The position numbers and the translations under genes were made by a program. Positions 1-7,109 of a stretch of 64,000 bases of DNA are shown here, piece by piece. The notes under the pieces were generated by a model that worked only from the letters and a program-made list of their open reading frames with translations, made no database searches and was not told where the DNA came from. The stretch comes from Collinsella sp. An307 (GTDB lineage Bacteria; Actinomycetota; Coriobacteriia; Coriobacteriales; Coriobacteriaceae): assembly GCF_002161805.1 (NCBI RefSeq), contig NZ_NFIP01000011.1:20781-84780 (forward strand), given 5' to 3'. Every line of letters begins with the position of its first letter. Position 1 is the first letter of the stretch.

Positions 1-1
1 C

Positions 2-64
2 ATCGTGGAGCTGCTCGACAACAAGCTTGACGGCGTCTATGCGTCTGTGGCTCCGCTGGCGTAG
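2..64 (+). CDS. C-terminal fragment of an upstream phage head-module protein
   Basis: Only the last 20 codons are inside the window, ending IVELLDNKLDGVYASVAPLA before TAG at 62-64. The frame is open to the window edge and the next phage gene starts 10 nt later, so it is the end of the preceding prophage gene. By position in a siphophage head module it could be the major capsid protein or a small protein behind it, but 20 residues are too few to assign a family. Confidence 0.45.
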   Translation: MVELLDNKLDGVYASVAPLA

Positions 65-74
65 GGGGTTCGCT

Positions 75-431
75 GTGGGCTGTGCGGGTGCGACGTCTGT
101 GGACTTTGGCTTCTATCGCGACACGTATGGCGGCGGGATGGGCGTGGAGGCGTTTACGGAAGCGCTCCCCGCAGCCGAGCGTCACGTGCGGTGGCTCTGC
201 GGCGGATGCGTGCCTGCGTGTGATGCGGACGAGCTTGCGTACCGGCGTGCGGTTTGCGCGGCAGCCGAGGCGTTCGCGGAGTTTGGCGAGGGACAGGTGG
301 GCGGCTTCCAGATCGGGTCCTTCTCGGTGACGCACTACGACAACCGGGGAACCACCGGTGAGGAGCAGGCGACCTACGCCTGCGAGAAAGAACTTGCTGG
401 GACGGGGCTCCTGTTCTGCGGGGTGCGCTGA
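75..431 (+). CDS. Phage head-tail connector (adaptor) protein
   Basis: A 118-residue acidic protein in the slot where siphophages carry the head-tail adaptor that docks on the portal. I chose GTG at 75 because a GGGGG ribosome-binding site at 64-68 precedes it by six bases. A longer reading from 27 would overlap the upstream gene. The stop overlaps the ATG of the next gene (TGATG), which shows translational coupling in a packed late operon. It is Cys-rich near residues 36-50 (CGGC...C), which is unusual. Function is inferred from size and order, since I recognise no diagnostic motif. Confidence 0.55.
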   Translation: MGCAGATSVDFGFYRDTYGGGMGVEAFTEALPAAERHVRWLCGGCVPACDADELAYRRAVCAAAEAFAEFGEGQVGGFQIGSFSVTHYDNRGTTGEEQATYACEKELAGTGLLFCGVR

Positions 432-757
432 TGGCGTGGCTGCGTCCGATACCCGCGAGGCTGCTGTCGGACTCGTGCCTAGTGCGCGAGCCGGCGGTCG
501 ATGGCGGCTTTGGCGAGCCGCGCGCCATCTCGCACGTGAGGTTCGAGCGGGCACAGTCGGTGGTCGCCAATGCGCACCGCAGCGCGGACGCCGGGGCGGG
601 CACGCTCTTCGTGGATGCCGTCATGAGCGCAGGTGCTTTCGAGATTCCCGCGGGCTCGCGCGTGGAGGTGCATGGGAGGTCGTACGTGGCTGCTAAGGTT
701 TCGCGCTTCGAGGGGTTCAACGGACGCGTGCACCACTGGGAAGTGGAGCTGCGATGA
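431..757 (+). CDS. Phage minor capsid / head closure protein
   Basis: This 108-residue protein has the length, order and beta-rich character of the putative minor capsid protein (Minor_capsid_1-like) that closes the head after DNA packaging. Features seen: an N-terminal PIPARLL segment and a C-terminal beta segment ending in a W-E-V-E-L-R strand, as in small head-closure barrels. It starts on the ATG that overlaps the previous stop, and its own end overlaps the next gene by four bases (ATGA). Family assignment rests on context plus general resemblance. Confidence 0.55.
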   Translation: MAWLRPIPARLLSDSCLVREPAVDGGFGEPRAISHVRFERAQSVVANAHRSADAGAGTLFVDAVMSAGAFEIPAGSRVEVHGRSYVAAKVSRFEGFNGRVHHWEVELR

Positions 758-1146
758 GGGCGGTCGTGGATGCCGTGGCGGGGATGCTGCGCGCGGCGGG
801 AGTCGGTGACGTGTTCTGTATCGCGCCAAGCGCACTGTTGAGCGAACAGCCCGTCGTGGTTCGCTGGGCGGGCTTCTCGCGTGAGAGCCGCCAAGACGGC
901 GAGGAACGCGGAGTCGCCTCGGTGGAGGTGTTTGCCGTCCGCGAAACGGATGCTGCCGCGTACGATGTCGCGATTCTGTGCGAAGCGGCTGTGCGCTCGT
1001 CTGGGCGCTCCGAGTGGAACGCAGAGGGCTCCGGGGTGCGCATTCTGGGCATCGACACGGACGCGCCGACCTTCAGGGAGCGCGACTCGAGCGGGCGCTT
1101 CGTGTGGGCATTCACGGTGAGGCTGACGGTTGCGAGGGAGATATGA
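754..1146 (+). CDS. Phage tail completion / minor capsid protein
   Basis: A 130-residue protein of the Minor_capsid_3 or tail-terminator type. The N-terminus is a helix (MRAVVDAVAGMLRAAG), followed by alternating strands and a C-terminal strand FVWAFTVRLTV, typical of the ring protein that caps the tail tube at the head side. It overlaps the upstream gene by ATGA. In intact siphophages the next gene is the major tail (tube) protein. Here the next substantial gene is already the distal tail protein, which marks a deletion just downstream. Confidence 0.5.
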   Translation: MRAVVDAVAGMLRAAGVGDVFCIAPSALLSEQPVVVRWAGFSRESRQDGEERGVASVEVFAVRETDAAAYDVAILCEAAVRSSGRSEWNAEGSGVRILGIDTDAPTFRERDSSGRFVWAFTVRLTVAREI

Positions 1147-1169
1147 CTGTCAGAAAGGAGTCAAAAGCC

Positions 1170-1325
1170 GTGGTAGATGATGGCCGGGGCGCTTGGCGCG
1201 ATAGGCGCGACCTTCCTGCCAACATTTGCTTGAGCCGTTCGGGCAGCCGCTTTCGAGACGAGGAGCTCTCTGAGCGCGAGCAGCGTCGGGCCGTGTCCTA
1301 CGGTCGCGCGAGGGGACGGCTCTGA
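1170..1325 (+). CDS. Small hypothetical reading frame, possibly a fused remnant of deleted tail genes
   Basis: A 51-codon frame starting at GTG 1170, nine bases after an AAAGGAG ribosome-binding site at 1154-1160. It is also open from ATG 1143. The product is highly charged, with no recognisable domain, and ends TGATG into the next gene. It occupies the place where the tail tube, chaperones and tape measure protein should be (normally several kilobases). I read it as a deletion junction: a strong start site from one lost gene joined to the 3' end of another. Whether it is translated usefully is unknown. Confidence 0.35.
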   Translation: MVDDGRGAWRDRRDLPANICLSRSGSRFRDEELSEREQRRAVSYGRARGRL

Positions 1326-2065
1326 TGGCCCGATCCATCACGTTTGGAGGGCACGACTTCTCGTCCTTCTCGACGGCTGAGGTGGTGCTGCCCGCGGCGC
1401 ATGGCATCTCCGTAGAGGCCGCTGAGGTGCCCGGCCGTGCCGGTGCGGTTCTTCTTTCCACACGTATCCCGCCCAAGGTGCTGAACGTGCGGTTGTTCCT
1501 CGACCTTGCGGATGACGAGGGTGTGGAGGGGCTCTCCGCCGTGCGGCACCAGGCGGCCTCATGGCTCGCCTCGGATGCCGGGAGTGACCTGGAGCTTCCC
1601 GGGGAGCCGGGACTCGTCTACCGCGATGCCGTGTGCACGGACGCGGGGTCGTGGGACAACCTTTTCGAGGATGGCTCCTGCGAGCTGGTGTTCACGGCGT
1701 TCGATCCCGTTGCGTGGGGACAGGAGCAGGAGAAGTTGGCTGCTGCGGGCAGCGCGGGGCTGTCGTTGCTCGTTGGCGGCACGTATCGGACGTGGCCGAC
1801 GTTCGTGATGGAGGCCTCGGCTGGTGATGGCGTGGTTGTCGAGGATGTTGGAACGAGTGCGTGCGTTGAGGTGGAGCGGGTGTTTCTTGGCGGTGAGGAG
1901 ATCGTTGTCGACTGTGCCGCAGGGCGCGCGTTGGTTGACGGAGCGGCGGCCGATGCCGACGTGACGCTGGAGAGCGACTTCTTCTGGCTGGAGCCGGGTT
2001 CGCACGAGCTCTCCTTCACGGGATGCACGGACTTCACAGCAAACTTCACAGAAAGATGGCTCTGA
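1325..2065 (+). CDS. Phage distal tail protein (Dit family)
   Basis: A 246-residue tail protein. The N-terminus ITFGGHDFSSF, the following VPGRAGAVLLSTRIPP segment and a strand with VRLFLDL are characteristic of the siphophage distal tail protein, whose N-terminal domain forms the hexameric hub at the tail tip. The C-terminal half is beta-rich, with a galectin-like layout ending in LEPGSHELSFTG. It begins on an ATG overlapping the preceding stop and ends TGATG into the next gene. It should join the tail tube to the baseplate, but no tube gene is present here. Confidence 0.8.
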   Translation: MARSITFGGHDFSSFSTAEVVLPAAHGISVEAAEVPGRAGAVLLSTRIPPKVLNVRLFLDLADDEGVEGLSAVRHQAASWLASDAGSDLELPGEPGLVYRDAVCTDAGSWDNLFEDGSCELVFTAFDPVAWGQEQEKLAAAGSAGLSLLVGGTYRTWPTFVMEASAGDGVVVEDVGTSACVEVERVFLGGEEIVVDCAAGRALVDGAAADADVTLESDFFWLEPGSHELSFTGCTDFTANFTERWL

Positions 2066-3345
2066 TGGGTGGCGCGGCGCCGACGCTCTTCTGGTTTGAC
2101 CGCGCTGACGAGCGCATCGGGATTCTGCATCCGGCCGGTGCGGTGGAGCATCGCGAGGAGCTGGGCGGCGAAGACGTGCTCTTGTTCCTCTGTCTGGAGA
2201 CGCCCGAGAAGTACGACCGCATCCTGTGGCGAGATCCCGAGGACGGGCGATGGCGCGAGCACGTGGTGGTGCGCACTGACGAGGCGCTGGGAGCTACGTG
2301 CGAGGTGTACGCGGAGTCGAGCCTGTGCGACCTCCTTGGCAGCTATGTCGAGGAGGAGCGGGTGTCGGACCTGGGGCTCTATGGCGCGCTGGGCGTCGTG
2401 CTTGAGGGGACGCGCTGGCAGGCTTCCGTGCTGGGATGGTTTGACACCCATGACTGCTACCTCTACCACGTGAACCGGCTCGCGGCGCTCCGTCGCGCGT
2501 GCGAGGTGTGGGGATGCGAGGTCGAGCCTGCGATCGTGGTGTCTGGCGGTCACGTGTCGTCGCGTACCGTGCGTGCGGTGGCGGCTTTGGGCTCGTGGCG
2601 CGGGGCGCGGCTCGAGTACGGGCGGAACATGACGGGCTGCACGCGCACGGTTGCTGAGGACGAGGTCTTCACGGCGCTCTACGGCTATGGGGCCGGGTTG
2701 CCCGTGGTGGACGAGACGGGCGCCTTCACGGGCGGGTATCGGCGCAAGCTCACGTTCGGTGAGGTGAACGGTGGTGTCGACTGGGTCGGCGACGATGAAG
2801 CGAGGCTGCTGTGGGGCCTGCCAGACGGCTCGGGCGGCCGCGTGCACCGCTTTGGAGAGGTGACGTTCGCGGATGTTGAGGACCCCGAGGTTCTTCTCGC
2901 CCGCACGCAGGAGGCTCTTGTGGAGACGTGCGCTCCGCTGGTGAGCTACGAGGTGGACGCCGTGGCGCTTTCGGGTGCTGTCTTTGTTGGACTCGGGGAC
3001 GAGGTCGCGGTGGTGGACTCGTCGCGCGATCCCGCATGGCGCCTCCGGGCGCGGGTGGTGCGGCGCGTGCGGCTCTTTGGCGATGCTGTGGAAGCACGCT
3101 ACTCGGTAGGCGTTGCCCCGCGCACAGCATTTGCAGAGCGCAGCTCTGTCGAGGCTCGGGTGGCGGCGGTTGAGGACGCGGCGGGCGCTGCGGGCGATAC
3201 CGTTGCCGCCGTGGGCGCGAGCGTGGCCGCCATCGAGCAGGCAGCGGGCGTGGCTGCCGGCGGCGAGGTGCCCGCGCTGGCGACCAAGGAGTATGTTGCG
3301 CAGCAGATAGCCGCGCTTGATGACCTGAGCGAGGTGGAGTTCTGA
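2065..3345 (+). CDS. Phage tail-associated protein (Tal / prophage endopeptidase-type)
   Basis: A 426-residue protein following Dit, as the tail-associated hub protein does in siphophages. I placed the start at ATG 2065, where the TGATG junction used throughout this operon recurs. A reading from 2023 would run into the Dit gene. The segment with [18 protein letters not shown] and the later [19 protein letters not shown] resemble the hub domains of phage minor structural proteins. Residues from about 350 form an Ala-rich helix. The last residues, [21 protein letters not shown], are almost the same as the end of the next protein, which suggests a shared attachment tag. Confidence 0.7.
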   Translation: MGGAAPTLFWFDRADERIGILHPAGAVEHREELGGEDVLLFLCLETPEKYDRILWRDPEDGRWREHVVVRTDEALGATCEVYAESSLCDLLGSYVEEERVSDLGLYGALGVVLEGTRWQASVLGWFDTHDCYLYHVNRLAALRRACEVWGCEVEPAIVVSGGHVSSRTVRAVAALGSWRGARLEYGRNMTGCTRTVAEDEVFTALYGYGAGLPVVDETGAFTGGYRRKLTFGEVNGGVDWVGDDEARLLWGLPDGSGGRVHRFGEVTFADVEDPEVLLARTQEALVETCAPLVSYEVDAVALSGAVFVGLGDEVAVVDSSRDPAWRLRARVVRRVRLFGDAVEARYSVGVAPRTAFAERSSVEARVAAVEDAAGAAGDTVAAVGASVAAIEQAAGVAAGGEVPALATKEYVAQQIAALDDLSEVEF

Positions 3346-5003
3346 TGGCTGGTCTTGATGGTTTCGGCCTGCATGAGCTGGTCTGGGAGTCCTGCGATGA
3401 CGTGTTTGCGGGCGCCTTGGTTGCCTCTCCCGCCGATGCGGAGGGGCGCGGCATCGCTCTTTCGGTGAGGCGGGACGGTGAGGCGGTCGACCTTTCGGGC
3501 GCGAGTGTGTACCTGTTGTGGCGTCATCGTGCGACGCGCGAGCGAGGGTGCGAGCCGTTCGATGAGGTTGACGCTGAGGTGGGCGCGTTCTCAGTGTTCT
3601 ATCCTGCCGCCATGGCGTGTGCTGAGGGCTCTGTCGACTGCCAGGTGATGGTGTCTCTTCCCGATGGGGGAGCAATCTCGACGCGTGCGTTCGAGGTGCG
3701 CGTGGAGCAGGTGCTTGTGGGCGGCGCTGAGTCCGAGGACGGGTTCTCGCTCTTTCTTGACGCGATACAGAAGTATGAGAACGCCGATGCGCTCATTGCC
3801 GAGGCTGTCACCAAGGCGCAGGAGGCGGTTGCGACGGCCGAGGGCGCGGTGGCAACGGCGGAGCAGGCGGTCGAGGCTGCTGCTGGTGCCTCTGGTGCCG
3901 TTGCCGCGGCGAACGCAGCTGCGACGGCTGCGACACAGGCAAAGGAGGAGCTGCTGGCGGCTGCCCAGCGGGGTGACTTTGATGGGGTGGATGGAATGCC
4001 TGGCCCTGCGGGTGCCAACGGGAAGGACGGGGCTCCGGGCGTCGACGGCAAGGACGGTGCCGATGGCGCTCCTGGTGCTGACGGGAAGGACGGCGTCGAC
4101 GGAGTGAGCCCGACCGCCACGGTGACGCAGACCGAGGCGGGCGCGGTGGTGACCGTGACCGACGCCAGCGGCACGACCACGGCCACGCTCCTCCATGGCG
4201 CGAAAGGGGACAAGGGCGATGCCGGCGAGCGCGGCGAGAAGGGCGATGCCTTTACGTACGCTGACTTCACCTCAGAGCAGCTGGCGGCGCTCAAGGGGCC
4301 GAAGGGTGACAAGATGACGCTCGATGATCTCACCGAGGAGGAGATCGAGGAGCTGCGTGGCGAGAAGGGCGAAAAGGGGGACCCGTTCCTCTACACAGAC
4401 TTCACCGCCGAGCAGTTGGAGGCGCTTCGCGGGCCGCAGGGCGTGCAGGGGCCGCCCGGCGCCGACGGCAGCGACGGCGCGCCTGGGGCTGACGGCGTGG
4501 GCTGCACGCACTCGTGGGCGGGCTCGGTGCTCACCGTCACGAGCGGGAGCGGCACGAGCTCCGCCGACCTGCGCGGCCCCAAGGGCGACGCGTTCACGTT
4601 CGATGACTTCACGGCCGAGCAGCTCGAGGGGCTGCGCGGCGAGGACGGGGCCGACGGGCAGGACGGAGCCCCCGGGGCTGATGGGCAGGACGGCGCTCCC
4701 GGCGCCGACGGCCAGGACGGGGCTGACGCCGAAATCACGGGAGCCACCGCCACGGTGGACGCCTCCACGGGCACGCCCTCCGTGACCGTGACGCTCGGCG
4801 GCACCCCCGGGGCGCGCACGTTCGCCTTCGCCTTCTCAGGCCTCAAGGGCGAGGCCGGCGAGCAGGGGCCGCAGGGCGCGCCCGGGCAGGACGGCGAGGA
4901 CGGGGCACCGGGGGCGACGCCCGACCTCTCGGCCTACGCGACCAAGGAGTACGTGGCGCAGCAAATCGCGGCGCTGGACGACCTGAGCGGGGTGGAGTTC
5001 TGA
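3345..5003 (+). CDS. BppU-type baseplate upper protein with collagen-like fibre
   Basis: A 552-residue baseplate or fibre protein. Residues 1-125 form a BppU-like N-terminal domain (immunoglobulin-like, attaching to the baseplate). Residues 140-210 are an Ala/Glu coiled coil. Residues 212-255, 286-300, 362-385 and 431-460 are Gly-X-Y collagen-like triplets such as [13 protein letters not shown]. Between them are repeats of the form DFTxEQLxxLRG around residues 307, 352 and 421, with a degenerate copy at about 327. Two beta inserts (about 256-284 and 463-498) resemble trimeric fibre modules. The C-terminus repeats the tag of the preceding protein. It probably forms a trimeric side fibre for host binding. 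Confidence 0.75.
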   Translation: MAGLDGFGLHELVWESCDDVFAGALVASPADAEGRGIALSVRRDGEAVDLSGASVYLLWRHRATRERGCEPFDEVDAEVGAFSVFYPAAMACAEGSVDCQVMVSLPDGGAISTRAFEVRVEQVLVGGAESEDGFSLFLDAIQKYENADALIAEAVTKAQEAVATAEGAVATAEQAVEAAAGASGAVAAANAAATAATQAKEELLAAAQRGDFDGVDGMPGPAGANGKDGAPGVDGKDGADGAPGADGKDGVDGVSPTATVTQTEAGAVVTVTDASGTTTATLLHGAKGDKGDAGERGEKGDAFTYADFTSEQLAALKGPKGDKMTLDDLTEEEIEELRGEKGEKGDPFLYTDFTAEQLEALRGPQGVQGPPGADGSDGAPGADGVGCTHSWAGSVLTVTSGSGTSSADLRGPKGDAFTFDDFTAEQLEGLRGEDGADGQDGAPGADGQDGAPGADGQDGADAEITGATATVDASTGTPSVTVTLGGTPGARTFAFAFSGLKGEAGEQGPQGAPGQDGEDGAPGATPDLSAYATKEYVAQQIAALDDLSGVEF

Positions 5004-6388
5004 TGGCCGTGGGAACGATCCAGAAGGGCGTGCTCACCGACATCGCCAACGCGATCCGCACGCAGAACGGAGGGACTGCGACCTACCTGCCCTCCGAGAT
5101 GGCGGTGGCGGTGCTCGCGCTCGACGGAACCAAGACCGGGACGCCCTACCAGGCGCCCGCGACGTCCGGAACGGGCGTGGTATCGGACTCCGTCTTCGAC
5201 GCCATCGCCGACGCGATCCGCGCGCAGAACGGGCTCACGGAGACGTACACGCCGGGCGAGATGGCGCCGGCGATCCTTGCACTCTCGTGGGACGTGGGAG
5301 TGAAGATCCGGGCACTCCTGCTCGCGGACGGCACGCTCGAGTTCAACTACCGCGACGGGCGCTCATCCGACGTGCCGGGAGCCGTTATCCTCGAGGCGTG
5401 GGAGGTGGACCCTGCCGGCTACTCGTCCGCTGGCTCGAGGCCCTGGAGCGACGACAAGCTCTCCGTCACGCGCGCCGTCATCAACGAGGACATGGAGGAG
5501 AGCGGCCTCGAGAGCGCCGCCTACCTCTTCCACGGTTGCGAGAACCTCGTGGAGGTCACGGGCTTCGGCCACCTCGTCACGGTGACCAACATGAACCAGA
5601 TGTTCGTGAGCTGCGGCTCGCTGGAGACGATACGTGCCGACAACTTCTACGCGCACGTCGAGAGCGGGACCCTCATGTTCAGCGGCTGCGGGCGCCTCGT
5701 CGGGGAGAGGGGCTACGTCCCGGAGCGGACGGACGACCACCTGAACCTGCACTTCGAGACGACCGGCGTGCTGACCCACACGGACGGGTCCGAGGACGAG
5801 CGCGAGTGGTTCCGCTGCTTCCTCTACGGTGACGGCGAGCTCGTGCTGACCGCCGCGACCGAGCCGGAGGACGGGCGGGCGCTCGTGTCGTCGGGTCACC
5901 TGTGCGCGAACGCTCGGTACAACTCGGTGGGATACCAGCCCTGGTACGACCACCGGCACGACGTGGAGACGGTGACCGCCGCGGCGGACATGGCGACCTA
6001 CGACCACGTGAACACGAACTACTGGTTCTACGGGCACCAGGCCATCACCGAGGTGACCGGCATGGGGAACCTCCACGGCGTCCGGGAGATGCAGCACACC
6101 TTCAACAGCTGCGAGGGGCTCACCGAGATCGACCTCTCCGGGCTCGACGCGTCGTCTCTGGAGGACCTGACGTACACCTTCGGCGGGTGCTCGGCGCTCG
6201 TGACAATCTGGGTAGATTCGGACTGGGCGCTGCCCGCGTCCGGCGTCTCCGGCTTCCAGACGTTCTACCAGTGCACGTCGCTCGTGGGTGGGGCGGGCAC
6301 GACCTACGCGAGCTCGCGCGCGGGCTACCAGTACATGAGGATCGACGGCGCGGGTGGTGCGGGGTACCTCACTGCGAAGGGCTCCTAA
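5003..6388 (+). CDS. Phage receptor-binding candidate with BspA-type leucine-rich repeats
   Basis: A 461-residue protein at the distal end of the tail operon. The N-terminus has two copies of a roughly 30-residue module (VLTDIANAIRTQNG... and VFDAIADAIRAQNG..., each followed by (Y)xP(S/G)EMAxAxLAL) that probably mediate fibre attachment. From about residue 165 it shows repeats such as LFHGCENLVEVTGF, MFVSCGSLETI, TFNSCEGLTEIDLSGLD and TFGGCSALVTI, the DUF285/BspA leucine-rich repeat pattern common in gut bacterial surface proteins. In a phage this is a likely receptor-binding or adhesion protein. No signal peptide is seen. It is the last structural gene, followed by an 84-bp gap with a promoter. 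Confidence 0.65.
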   Translation: MAVGTIQKGVLTDIANAIRTQNGGTATYLPSEMAVAVLALDGTKTGTPYQAPATSGTGVVSDSVFDAIADAIRAQNGLTETYTPGEMAPAILALSWDVGVKIRALLLADGTLEFNYRDGRSSDVPGAVILEAWEVDPAGYSSAGSRPWSDDKLSVTRAVINEDMEESGLESAAYLFHGCENLVEVTGFGHLVTVTNMNQMFVSCGSLETIRADNFYAHVESGTLMFSGCGRLVGERGYVPERTDDHLNLHFETTGVLTHTDGSEDEREWFRCFLYGDGELVLTAATEPEDGRALVSSGHLCANARYNSVGYQPWYDHRHDVETVTAAADMATYDHVNTNYWFYGHQAITEVTGMGNLHGVREMQHTFNSCEGLTEIDLSGLDASSLEDLTYTFGGCSALVTIWVDSDWALPASGVSGFQTFYQCTSLVGGAGTTYASSRAGYQYMRIDGAGGAGYLTAKGS

Positions 6389-6409
6389 AAGGCACCCCTC
6401 CGGCGTACG

Positions 6410-6438
6410 TGGCAGGACATCCGTGCAGAATCTATAAT
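6410..6438 (+). promoter_or_regulatory. Candidate promoter for the two-gene cargo operon
   Basis: A perfect TATAAT at 6433-6438 lies 35 bases before the ATG at 6473. The -35 candidate TGGCAG at 6410-6415 gives a 17-bp spacer but is a weak match. The local A/T richness contrasts with the surrounding tail genes. It would allow expression separate from the late operon, as for lysogenic cargo genes. An AGGGGG sequence just before the ATG serves as ribosome-binding site. Confidence 0.5.
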
Positions 6439-6472
6439 CTTTGTATTAATCCTTCGCTTCTTAGGGGGCGCG

Positions 6473-7108
6473 ATGTTCGGTATCCCAGAGCCCGAGACCA
6501 TTGTCATCGTGGAAGCCGATGGGCGCGGCAAATACTCGAAGCTGCTTCACAACCTCGTGGGTACCGCCGACGATAAGGATCGTGATCACGTTGTCGGCCC
6601 AGTTGACGGGTCGATTCGCACCGTCATTTACAACGAGCGGCTCTTCAACGACAACCCGCTCACGTCCGACCAGAAGGTCGTGTTCGTCGGGGACCCTGGC
6701 TTTGCTCGTGACTACATTGAGGCCCTCAATGCCCAGTCGACTGACAGGATCGAGGGTGGCGGCGTCCATATCCTCGTCAGTGGAAAGCAGGCTTCCATCG
6801 CCGTCGATTCAGGTCCTGGGACTCGCGAGCAGTATTGGGATTTTCTTGCTTTCGCTCGGTCATACGGCCAAGACTTCCCCGACCTTCTCGCCGACTTCCA
6901 CGTGGCGGACACTGACTCGAAGGACGGTCCCAACAACCCACTTGAGGTCATCGGGGGCTTCTTCGAGGGAATCGGCGGCTTTATCAAACATGGAGTTGAC
7001 GACCTCACCATCTTTGCCACAAAAGGTGCTGAGATCGAGGATCAGAAGTACCAGTTCGCTGTCAAGCTTTTCTACACCGAGAAGATGCGTGGTTTCGCGG
7101 AGGCGTGA
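6473..7108 (+). CDS. Hypothetical soluble protein, first gene of the prophage cargo pair
   Basis: A 211-residue protein I cannot assign. What can be seen: an N-terminal strand-turn (ETIVIVEADGRGKYSK) and a second strand KVVFVGDPGFARDYI with an alpha/beta, Rossmann-like flavour; a strand GGGVHILVSGKQASIAV; an amphipathic glycine-rich segment GGFFEGIGGFIKHG near residue 165; and an aromatic C-terminus. No membrane segment or signal peptide. It has its own promoter, and the second gene follows one base after its stop, so the two are co-transcribed. The location, after the tail fibres and before the attachment site, is a usual place for phage-borne cargo such as defence or lysogenic conversion genes. 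Confidence 0.6.
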   Translation: MFGIPEPETIVIVEADGRGKYSKLLHNLVGTADDKDRDHVVGPVDGSIRTVIYNERLFNDNPLTSDQKVVFVGDPGFARDYIEALNAQSTDRIEGGGVHILVSGKQASIAVDSGPGTREQYWDFLAFARSYGQDFPDLLADFHVADTDSKDGPNNPLEVIGGFFEGIGGFIKHGVDDLTIFATKGAEIEDQKYQFAVKLFYTEKMRGFAEA

Positions 7109-7109
7109 G

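Noticed and set aside
1177..1233. Tiny frame reading MMAGALGAIGATFLPTFA that resembles a tape-measure hydrophobic segment
   Set aside because: Eighteen residues and no proper ribosome-binding site spacing. Kept only as a hint for a deletion junction.
1618..3675. Open reading frame of 685 codons on the minus strand across the tail genes
   Set aside because: It mirrors the tail genes in antisense, has His/Arg/Pro-rich composition typical of high-GC shadows, and lacks a start site or domain.
4000..4960. DNA-level tandem repeat array or CRISPR-like repeats
   Set aside because: The repetitiveness follows from Gly-X-Y codons in the fibre gene; spacing is irregular and in frame. No CRISPR array is seen anywhere in the window.
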